Positions 55,485-64,000 of a DNA stretch of 64,000 bases are shown one piece after another. The DNA comes from Wurfbainia villosa (lineage: Eukaryota > Streptophyta > Magnoliopsida > Zingiberales > Zingiberaceae): positions 51,154,621 through 51,218,620 of the forward strand of contig CM045993.1 in assembly GCA_025175895.1 (NCBI GenBank), written 5' to 3'. Under the pieces are notes generated by a model. The model ran no database searches, was not told where the DNA came from, and saw nothing but the letters and a program-made list of their open reading frames with translations. The position numbers and the translations under genes are program-made. Position 1 is the first letter of the stretch, and each line of letters begins with the position of its first letter.

Positions 55485-57139
55485 AGTAATCTACAACATA
55501 CAATGCAGAGAATTAATATCATATTCCTTTTATCATTTAATTAGACCTTTAATCAAATGATGCTCCCACTGAATTATAGGAATTTTATAGAATCGAGTTA
55601 TGGATGTGGTCAAACCACATTTACTTGATTCATACAAACTAGCTATAATTCTTGTGGGACAAGATCCACATCATACTAAGCCTTGAGTTAGCTTTGGCTA
55701 AATCGCCCAAGACTTAGTACGATCGGTGGGTAACACATTACCGATTACATCTCTATGCAACTCTTGTTTATAGGATTAAGACCCACATTTACAAAAGACC
55801 TTGAGTTAGCTTTGGCTAAATCGCCCAAGATTTAGTGTAAATGCGATCTTAACCTATCTTTCCAACGATTGGAATATGCCTATAGTTCTACTCGATCCAA
55901 TTGAGTTAACTAGTTTTGCTCAATCTAATTGAGCTTACTCTAACCCGAGTCGTGATAGGCGGGACCAAGATTGTCCCTCCGCACCCTACCAAGATAATAT
56001 GCGTTGCTCTGCTTTGGCAGATTCAACAACAACAAATGATCGAGGTAGTGATGTGTATCAAGGCTCGGTAGGCATTTTCGAGTTGATTCGATTATGATCT
56101 AATCTAATCGTAATGTGTATCTTATACGCATTTAGGCCTTTATTATCCTATATTAGCATGCATCATATACATACATTCATTATTCTAGCATGCATCATAT
56201 ACATACAAGAAAATTAACCTAGCATGCATCATATACATACAAGCATTTTTTTTCACTAGCATGCATCACATACATACAAGCATAAATCAATTAAATATAT
56301 ATATATCAACATATATATATATATAATTAAATGTGATATAGTCATGGCCCTACTACGATCTTCTCAAGCCAATGAGAAGATCGGACGGTCAACCTAAGGC
56401 TAGCGGCTTCTCCAAGCGCTTCCTTTGACCGCCATGTGTCGTAAATCACCCTTCTAAGCTCGTCTTCAAGTGGACTTTCCACCGCTCCATTTTTGTACAT
56501 TACAAATACGAAACTCGAGTTACATTCGAGTCTTAAACTATTTACAACTAGAATATTAAAAGAAGAGGTGCGACGCGCAGGTCGCAAACATTTTACAACA
56601 CGCACAACCACAAAACGGCACGCAGGCCGTATTATGAATTACAACACACATAATCCAATCCTATTGGGTTATTGGGCCATGACAATCACAGAATCATACA
56701 TAATTCAAAATTATGTATTTTTACAGAAAATTTCTATAATTTTTCCTAATTTATTTCGAATTTATGAGTCATCTCTCCGAAACGGTCCCGCTAAGCGGTT
56801 TCTGGGCGCGATCGCGGGACATGGCCCCTTTCGGGGATAGGGGCAGCGCCCCTACTCGCAAAATAAACGTCGCGAGTGTCCCTACAACGAGCCTACAGCG
56901 ACTTAAGTCGCTGTCCCAAAAACCTAAAGCGAGAACTCGCCGATTCGGAGAGTTTTTCTCGATGGTTGAAGCCTACGAGTGTCCCAACACTCGTTGCTTC
57001 GACTCTACGAGAAAAATACCCAAAAATTCTATAAAATTAGGAAATTTACAGAAACATAAAAATCTGTAATTTTTATATCTAATATAAAAAATACAAAAAA
57101 CGAAACACATACATGCTTCGCACGTGGCTCTGATACCAC
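55485..57139 (-). other. Copia-3 leader and primer-binding site
   Basis: Primer site, reverse complement of TGGTATCAGAGCC, at 57126-57138. The leader of 1.6 kb has no convincing gene. It contains four imperfect tandem copies around GCATGCATCATATACATAC (56156-56290) and an AT-rich alternating stretch (56296-56335). Confidence 0.8.
56156..56290 (-). repeat. Four-copy repeat in the Copia-3 leader
   Basis: Four copies of AGCATGCATCATATACATAC with a period of about 33-40 bp. Each has CATGCA, the RY-type plant motif. Confidence 0.85.
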
Positions 57140-58971
57140 TGTTGGGCTTTTCCGGGCCGCAAAAACCGCTTTTTGCGTTGCGGAAACCCCGGAAGTCCCG
57201 GCCACGGATCCGTGCGAAGAAGTATTAAAACTAATTACATGTATGTGCTTACAAAATCCTCTAGATCTACCTTAGAACTAAGAGATAAGGATGTTACCCT
57301 TGATGCGATGCCCTTCGCAAATCCCGCTCGTCCAAAGTCCGCCGGAACTCGAGAGTGTCAAGTGCACACTCCTCTATGGTATCCACACAAGCAATAGGTG
57401 GAAGAAAACTCAACCTTGAGTGTGCTAGCACTCCTTGGTTGGTTCGGCCAAAGAGAGGAAGGAGAGGGAGAGCTTGAGAGGAAAATTCCCAAGGAAGAAG
57501 ATGAAGTAATGAGTGATTACTCACCAAATGAATTTTCACTCTCATAACCCCCAAATGGTGGCCAGCCACTTCATGGAGGGGGAGTTACATGCATGCATGT
57601 AACTCCCATGACCCTTGGTCTCCCTCATGATGTGACACTAATTGACCAAGTCAATGATGATGTGGAGCATCATCATTGGCCGGCCATGCCTAGTCATCAT
57701 CATGACATGGCATTTGGTCAAGTCAAACTTGACCTTTCAACTTCCCTCTCAAGTCAAGTCAAACTTGACCTCTAATCTCCCATGGTTGATCAAATCTAAC
57801 CACTTGACTCAAGTCAATTTAATATAATGAATCTCTATTCATTAATTTAAATTGATTTGATGAATCAAATCTCAATTAGACTCATTCAACACTTGAATCA
57901 ACTTGAGTCTAACTCAATTAGTCTAATTTGGATTACTCTTAATCCAATTTGGTTCATCCCATGAACCTAATCCTCATGGTTCATCATATGAACCTAATCT
58001 CCATCTAATTGCTCTCATGTGTGTGACCCTATAGGTTCTTGTAACGTTGGCAATGTCCCTAAACCGATTTAGGAACATAAGCAATGAGCGGTATCTAGCA
58101 ACACATCATTGCTACCCAAGTTACAAGAATGTTGAGCTCCAACATCACCTTTGTGACTACTAATTGTGACTCTCACAATATGTGACAATGTCCCTCTATC
58201 CTTGACATCTAGATTGACCAATCGAGGCATAGACCGTGTCATCCTCACAATCTAAATCTTGAACTCAAGTAGACTCACTCTAATCAAATGAGCTCAATAT
58301 CTCATATTGACTCATTTGGGCATAACCATGCACTTGTGGTCTCACTCTATCAAGAATATCGATGTCACCCGTCATATAGGAGGATAGATCCCATCTACAT
58401 CACTCACATCCCTCCGTATAATTGTTACATACCCAAGATCGCTTTTATAGTCCACCCATTTACGGGTGACGCTTTGTGACGGCCAAAGTATGCAACTCCT
58501 TATGTAGGGAACCATGGTGACTTCAGGTCTAAGGACTAATAGTCATACTAATAGCCACATGAGAAAGTATATGACACTCATATAACGATCCATGATACTT
58601 TCTCATGGCGGGTCATTCAGTATACATTCTCCAATGCATACCCATGTGTCAACTTGATATCTCATATCCATGACTTGTGAGATCAAGTCATCTTGTTGAC
58701 CTACATGCTAGTCTCTATGCATTAACATTGTCCCTGAATGTTAATACTCGACTAGGAATGATTAAGAGTAGTGTTCTCTATATCATCTCATTATCGATTC
58801 AACCAATCGATTGATATAGATAAGAACCTACTACTCAAGGACATTATTATATTTAGTTATTTGGCACCAATACAAGTAAATATAATAACCATGCCTTTAT
58901 AAATAGGAATATGATACAATAAAGTCCATACAACAATCATCACATGATTGGCTCTAGGGCTTTCACTAACA
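57140..58971 (-). repeat. Copia-3 5' LTR
   Basis: 1832 bp, with the same 28-bp palindrome at 57580-57607. The 91-codon frame at 57294-57569 and 50012-50257 is LTR sequence present in both copies. Confidence 0.92.
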
Positions 58972-58976
58972 ATTTA

Positions 58977-59172
58977 GTGTTTTGCCCTCCGTACACAGTC
59001 TAGGACTATTAGGGCCTTGGATTAGCAGCCAAAGGCTGTGAACCAAGTAAAAACAAAAAGTGTTATATTTATTTTCCACTGCACTTTACTCTTCTTGCGT
59101 ATCGAATCGACGAACGAACGAAAAATTATTTTGCGCTATTCACCCCCCTCTAGCGCTCAAATTGATCCAACA
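58977..59172 (+). repeat. alpha-3 5' LTR, last part
   Basis: Resumes the LTR after Copia-3 and ends GATCCAACA, 2 bp before the primer-binding site. Confidence 0.88.
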
Positions 59173-59174
59173 AG

Positions 59175-59376
59175 TGGTATCAGAGCTGGGGGCGCTACGA
59201 TTTGGTGAAACTACCAATCTAGCAATTTATTACAGGATTTTTCTTTTTCTTTTTGGTTTTACGATCTTTTCGTTTCGTTTAATTTCATTTTCCCGCACTA
59301 CTAATCCAAGATGAAAGTCTTGGTACATTTGCTTGTTTTTGTCGTTGTAAGGTACATGTTTTACTTCTTTTCTTAA
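59175..59376 (+). promoter_or_regulatory. alpha-3 primer-binding site and leader
   Basis: TGGTATCAGAGC at 59175-59186, then a leader of 190 bp to the gag ATG. Confidence 0.88.
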
Positions 59377-60998
59377 ATGGCCCATCTCTAAGGGTTTAGC
59401 ACCGTTTGACCTCTATTTTACAATGGAGATGACTTCCGTTATTCGAAGGGTCGGATGGAGTGCTTCTTAAAGACCCAAATCGAGATGTGGATCGTAATCC
59501 AAACCGGATTCACACTTCCTACTAATGAAGTGGGTGAATCGTTGGATTACGATCAATGGAAAAATGCCATGAAAAGACAAGTGGAAGCCGATGCCAAGGC
59601 GACCCAAATCTTACAATGAGGCTTGTCCAAAGAGGAGTTAAACTGCGTTGGACCCTTCATTAGCGCAAAAGATCTATGGATTAAACTCGTAGAGCTACAC
59701 GAAGGAACCGACGACGCGAAGGTATGCAAACGTGACTTACTTTTCAATAAGTTATACAATCTTAAGATGCAGGAACATGAGACGACAACACAACTACATG
59801 CCCACATTCAAGATATCGTCAATAGCTTGCACGCCATCAGACAAAAGGTCGAAAATCAAAACCTTATAAGGTATGCTTTAAATGTTTTCCCTAGGACTAC
59901 CTTGTGGGCATCCATGGTCGATGCCTACAAGGTTTCTAAGGACCTTTCAAAAATTAGACTAGATGAATTATTTTCTAAATTTGAACTCCATGAACAGTCT
60001 AATTTAGTTCCCGAGAAAGATATTGCCTTACTTGCAGGTTCGAAGAAGAAGCCCGCAAACAAATCACCCCCAAGGAAGAGGACCAGTACGAGTAGGAGGT
60101 AGACCCCGAGATGGAAACCAAACTAGTAAATCTAGTTTGGAAGATGATCAAGAGCTGAAGATGACCCATCAATCAAGGTAAAGCTAAACCTAATTCTAAT
60201 TTTAGATGTTTTGAATGTAATAGGTTCGGACACATCAAGTCGGAGTGTCCGAAACTCAAGAACAAAGCACCCAAGTCCAAGAAAGCGCTTAACGCTACTT
60301 GGGAAGAATCATCGGAGGAGGAAGACGACGATCTCGTCTTCATGGCCAAGCCGACAGAGCCCGAACAAGACTCTGAACCCGAGTAAGGGTCTGAGTCCAG
60401 ATCCGACGATGAGTCGCTATTCAAGACAAGCCACGGATACACATCCTGTTCAAAAGGGTCACTTAAGGTAAGTCAATCTTTACTTAGAACTTTATACAAT
60501 GCAATTAAATTCTTAATTAGAAAGTTAGCTAAGTCTGAGTCCAAGATCGAGACCTTAGTTGAGGAGGTTAAACTCCTTAAACATGAGGTCTCCCTAACCT
60601 CTTCGACTAGCCAAGTTCAAAAGGAGGACTCAACTCGGGTTGAAAAGCTCGAAGTTGAGAACTCACTTTTGAAAAGTCAAGTCGAAGACCTTAGGCATAC
60701 GTTGGAAAGGTTTACTTCGGGATCAAAGGGACTTGACCTTTTACTTGGATCGCAAAGGGTCGTGTACAATAAGGTCGGGCTTGGGTTTAGCTCAAATATG
60801 ACTAACAAGTCATATATGTCGATTGTAAGTCGAAATAAGAAACATGTTCAAGCATGGGTCCCTAAGACCATTTTGATTTCTAAATTAGGATCTAACAAGT
60901 ACTAGGTTCCCAAGGACCAAATCCACTACGTTGAAAGACCAAACCGATTCAATGGTCTAGGGGGAGCTAGTACAAAATTTGTTTGTGCTATTAATTAG
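59377..60998 (+). pseudogene. gag: alpha-3 gag-only protein, with stops and frameshifts
   Basis: Starts MAHL then a stop. The longest frame, 59623-60102, holds LSKEELNCVGPFISAKDLW, LVELHEGTDDAKVCK and FPRTTLWASMVDAYKVSK. A second frame holds an intact zinc knuckle CFECNRFGHIKSECP (about 60208-60252) and an acidic linker. 60480-60905 holds a long coiled coil (KIETLVEEVKLLKHE, VENSLLKSQVEDLRHTLERF), then YNKVGLGFSS and AWVPKTILI. A TAG at 60903 stands where alpha-2-type copies have Trp. It ends at 60998. The original product was a SIRE-like Gag without pol. Confidence 0.87.
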
Positions 60999-61054
60999 AC
61001 TTTGAATGCTTAGGTATTTTTCTTTTTATTTTTAGAATGGTTAGATAGGACCTA

Positions 61055-61217
61055 TAACTAGTCAATTCTTGACAACATAGTATTAGGACGCGGTGAGATG
61101 ATAGTATGCTAGGGAAGCGAAGTCCTGTGTGTCCAAGTTAGATAAGACGTATCTAGCTCGGTGCACTCGACTAAGTGGAACTAGCTGAAGCTACCTCACC
61201 GTATCCTTAACTAGTTA
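61055..61217 (+). ncRNA. Candidate structured RNA region of alpha elements (alpha-3 copy)
   Basis: Outer stem TAACTAGT (61055-61062) / ACTAGTTA (61210-61217). Second stem GGACGCGGTGAG (61086-61097) / CTCACCGTATCC (61195-61206). Inner hairpin AGTTAGATA, loop AGACG, TATCTAGCT (61136-61158). Compared with alpha-1, one T-A pair is C-G there and one G-U pair is C-G. Confidence 0.55.
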
Positions 61218-61265
61218 GACCAGGAAATAATTTTAAGTGAATCAAGTTATTATTTTCTCAAACTT

Positions 61266-61350
61266 GGCTTTGTCTAAGGAAGTGGTCATTGTTCCGATCA
61301 AAGAAGGCCTCTGTGCCTCGCCACGACCTGGAAGCCAATTTCTTGAAAAG
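61266..61350 (+). other. Conserved 85-nt block, alpha-3 copy
   Basis: Differs from alpha-1 at four positions. One frame reads ALSKEVVIVPIKEG then LCASPRPGSQFLEK. Function unknown. Confidence 0.6.
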
Positions 61351-61557
61351 GCGACTTGACGAGCTTAGGGTTAAATCCGAATCTAACCCAAGGTTGACTA
61401 GTTTCAATTCATTAAAATTAATCAAGTAAAATTGAAGTCATCTCACAAGAACACATAAGGATAACGTGTTTGATCATGTAGAAAAGGGTGAGATGATCTA
61501 GGACTAATAATCTTCAACCAACCTTTAAATTCTAATATCCGATCCAACTACTATATG

Positions 61558-62888
61558 TGTAGGACCAATGGATGTTGGACAGTGGGTGCTCCCGATGAAG
61601 GTCGAAGCTTCTCTTCCCACTTCAACTTGGTCGCTTGTGCATGGCGATCCCATCTATGTCCCCGGATAAAAAAAAATTAATCCAAGATAATGACGGATTA
61701 CCCACGCAACCGATCCATCATCGTGCTATTCGATTAGAGTGGTCACTTGAACAAACTTGTTGTTCAAGCAACCTACCTCTTTTCTTCAATTAGCCACGGA
61801 ATAGATAATGTACGGATTGCCGATTTTTGTGTTTATCTTCGGGGTCCAAGTAAATTAGCCACATGCAAATACAAAGAAACAAAAGGAAACCAAAACAAGA
61901 ATTATACCTCTTGTTTACCTCTTGGTCTTCTATTGTATGTCCTATCCTTCTCTTGAACTTTGTGTGGGCAATGATCCTCCAAGAGTTGAAGCTTCCTAGA
62001 TCACGTTCTTCCCTTCCTTGCTCGCTTCGAACAAAGGAAAGAATACACGGCTCCCTTCTTCTCCTTACTTGCGCCAACCACCAAGCACCAACTTGAAGTC
62101 CACCGGCCCTAAGGAGAGGGAGAGGATTTGCCGACCAAGATTAATATCTTGCCGCTGGCGAAAGGAGAGGGAGAGGCACCGGCCAAGTCTTGATGATGGG
62201 TCTTGTTGCCGCCGGCCAAAAGGAGAAGCCAACCCTAGGTTGCTGCTTCCCAAGATGAGAAGCAAACCCTAGCCACCTCCTAGTTGCCGACGAACAAACC
62301 CTAGCCAAAACCTAGTTGCCACCCAAAGCTTTGGAAGCAAACCCTAGCCTCTCTTAGTTGCTCTTGCCGCCCAAGCCTTGGCCACCTTTTTATAGAGTTA
62401 GGCTTAAGCCTCCTTTCAATCTCCACCTTCAGATCTAGAGATTTAATCTCCACCGTCGGATCTAGGGATTTAATTTCCACCGTCAACTCTAGAGATTTAA
62501 CCTACACCATCGGATCTAGACTTCCATTTTCCACCATCGGATCTAGGCTTTATGAGGGTTTTAATAGGCTACAATAGGGACCATGAGGAGGAGTTGGATC
62601 TTGGCCACCCAATGGATCTAGCCCACATAAAGTCCGATCCATTAATGATAATCCATTCCACTAGAGGTTTATCATTGATCTACCTCACCAACCCCCATAA
62701 ATAAATATGGGCTCCATATATTAATTGTACAAATATCTCCCCGTGTTTAAGATCTCGATTGTCCATCAATTAATTAATTTACTGACAATTAATTAATCAA
62801 CATCTAACTCCATGAGTAGTACCACTCAACCTTATCATCATGCTGGACCAAGTCCACTTGCAGGGTTTACATGATGATCCTTATGAGC
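61558..62888 (-). mobile_element. Copia-2-type LTR, truncated by the LINE
   Basis: Diverged minus-oriented LTR. On the plus strand it shows the U5 hairpin (61741-61774), the GC-rich part, about five 27-bp units (62425-62548) and U3 sequence up to TTATGAGC (62888), where similarity to Copia-2 stops. The rest of the LTR is expected beyond the LINE. Target duplication candidate ATATG (61553-61557). Whether it is a solo LTR cannot be seen. Confidence 0.87.
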
Positions 62889-64000
62889 AGGGGTGGAGGA
62901 TCTACATTCCCTAGGATGCCAATACACATAGACAAATGGTAGGATTGTTAGCAAACTTGACCGGGCTATGGTTAACAGGTTATGGCTAGAGATGGACCAA
63001 AGTAGTTTTGCAGAATTTAAAGAACCAGGAGTCCACTCAGATCATGCAACATGTGTGGTTTCAGTTTTGGAGAAACAAGCTCATAAAGCCAAACCGTTCA
63101 AGTTTTTTAATATGTGGACCCAACACCCACATTTTCACCAACTTGTGCAAGAGGAGTGGAACCAAGTGACAACATGGTGCTCATATGGGACTACGCAATT
63201 CAGATTTAAAAGGAAACTTACCATGCTAAAGAGAGGGCTGAAGCTTTTAAACCAACAACACTTTCAACATATTCAAAGCCAATCAAAGAGGGCACAAGAG
63301 CAACTTCAAAATATGCAGAGTAGTGGTCTAGGTCTTGGGATCATGGATGACCACTACAAGGAGGCAAAGCAACAAGCGGATAAATTGGCCAAAGGAGAAT
63401 ATCTATTCTATCTTCAAAAGGCTAAGCACAAATATTTCAAGGAAGTAGATCGAAACACCCCCTTATTCCACTCGTTAGTCAAGAGGAATAATAAGCGGAG
63501 GGAAATAGTTGCAGTGGAAAAGATGGATGGAGAGGTCACTATGGATGCCGGGGAGGTGGCACAAGTATTCGTGGAGCATTTCCAAAGACAACTAGGGGAG
63601 AAAAAGGACCGGACTACATTCCGGAATGATTGCATGCAATATGGGAAGATGCTTACTATGGAGCACAAATCACAACTTACCCGCATGCCTACGGCCGATG
63701 AAATCAAGAAGACATTATTTAATATTGGTGAACTCAAAGCTCCAGGGCCGGATGGATATAGCTCCAAATTCTACAAGGAGGCATGGGAAACAATCGAACA
63801 TGACTTTACCGAAGGCATTATGGAATTCTTTCAAAATGGGAAGCTTCTCAAGTCATGGAATCATACACTCATTAGCCTAATCCCAAAGAGTGAGCATGCT
63901 AGCAAAGTGCAGGATTATAGGCCGATATCATGTTGCACGGTGTTCTATAAGGTCATCTTCAAAATACTTGCTAGCCGATTATCATATGTCACAGATTACT
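62889..64000 (+). mobile_element. LINE (L1-type), 5'-truncated, continues past window
   Basis: Begins abruptly inside the endonuclease domain, next to the interrupted LTR, as is usual for a 5'-truncated LINE insertion. ORF2 then runs to the window edge. Confidence 0.9.
62941..64000 (+). CDS. LINE ORF2, endonuclease C-terminus and start of reverse transcriptase (partial)
   Basis: 353 codons without a stop to the window end. It begins with RIVSKLDRAMVNRLW and HSDHATCVV: the SDH motif holds the last catalytic His of the AP-like endonuclease that nicks target DNA. A linker with a basic, helical character follows. The reverse transcriptase starts at LKAPGPDGYSSKFYKEAW, then NHTLISLIPK and DYRPISCC with ILASRL, the first conserved blocks of plant L1 elements. 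The catalytic block is outside the window. A frameshift lies just upstream near 62935, so the frame start is the first codon that fits the family. It is the least damaged coding region in the window. Confidence 0.9.

Larger units (their letters stand above)
49858..58971 (-). mobile_element. Copia-3, full-length Ty1/copia retrotransposon of another family
   Basis: 9.1 kb. LTRs 49858-51692 (1835 bp) and 57140-58971 (1832 bp) are about 98 percent alike by eye. Duplication CTTTA (49853-49857) against ATTTA (58972-58976), one mismatch. In minus order: LTR, primer site (57138-57126), leader, gag, protease, integrase, reverse transcriptase, RNase H, LTR. Inserted in the alpha-3 5' LTR. Confidence 0.95.
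60999..61557 (+). other. alpha-3 3' non-coding tract, first part
   Basis: Contains the candidate structured RNA 61055-61217 and the conserved block 61266-61350. Interrupted at 61557 by a Copia-2-type LTR. Confidence 0.8.

Noticed and set aside
57294..57569. 91-codon minus-strand frame, repeated at 50012-50257
   Set aside because: LTR sequence of Copia-3, duplicated by the element itself; no recognisable domain.

Overview
The window looks like the nuclear genome of a flowering plant and consists entirely of nested transposable elements. I found no host gene, tRNA, rRNA or CRISPR array. Evidence for a plant: Ty1/copia elements with LTRs of 1-2 kb, primer-binding sites matching the 3' end of plant initiator-Met tRNA (TGGTATCAGAGC), 5-bp target-site duplications (TSDs), SIRE-like gag proteins, short TRIM elements and an L1-type LINE. 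The species cannot be named from this sequence.

Four kinds of LTR element recur; the names are mine. (1) Copia-1, Copia-2 and two isolated LTRs form a long-LTR (about 1.9-2.07 kb) gag-PR-IN-RT-RH family. Copia-3 is a separate copia family. All three coding regions are broken. (2) Three families carry only a SIRE-like gag and no pol, so they are non-autonomous TR-GAG elements: alpha (alpha-1, -2, -3), beta (beta-1, -2, -3 and a solo LTR) and gamma (gamma-1). (3) Three TRIMs have LTRs of about 198-200 bp. (4) A 5'-truncated LINE runs off the right edge.

Layout. Copia-1 (1-7217) sits in the gag of alpha-2 (minus; 7218-8903 plus 32839-32909). The alpha-2 LTR is split by TRIM-1 (8904-9052 plus 32276-32833), which is split by a beta solo LTR (9053-10075 plus 31756-32270), which is split by Copia-2 (10076-31750). 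Copia-2 contains beta-1 (13271-25424, itself holding alpha-1 at 18313-23580) and TRIM-2 (27970-28603). Alpha-2 lies in beta-2 (minus; 32910-33575 plus 38970-41257), which also holds gamma-1 (33576-38964). Beta-2 lies in the 5' LTR of beta-3 (plus; 41263 onward), which also holds TRIM-3 (42846-43557), a Copia-1-type solo LTR (44015-46083) and alpha-3 (48956 onward). Alpha-3 holds Copia-3 (49858-58971) and a Copia-2-type LTR (61558-62888) cut by the LINE (62889-64000). The deepest chain is eight levels: beta-3 > beta-2 > alpha-2 > TRIM-1 > beta solo LTR > Copia-2 > beta-1 > alpha-1. Most junctions are supported by a TSD on both sides.

The signals least explained by ordinary annotation are in the non-coding parts of the TR-GAG elements. 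The alpha family has a structured region of about 165 nt downstream of gag, with base-pair covariation between two copies. The beta family has a two-hairpin module. The families share arrays of a palindrome (core AGTCGACT) just upstream of the TATA box in U3, and several polypurine tracts plus an internal decoy of the LTR start near the 3' LTR. Copia-1/2 LTRs share a U5 hairpin that keeps pairing despite substitutions. In-frame stops in Copia-1 and Copia-2 are mostly C-to-T changes of Gln or Arg codons, as expected from deamination of methylated cytosine.
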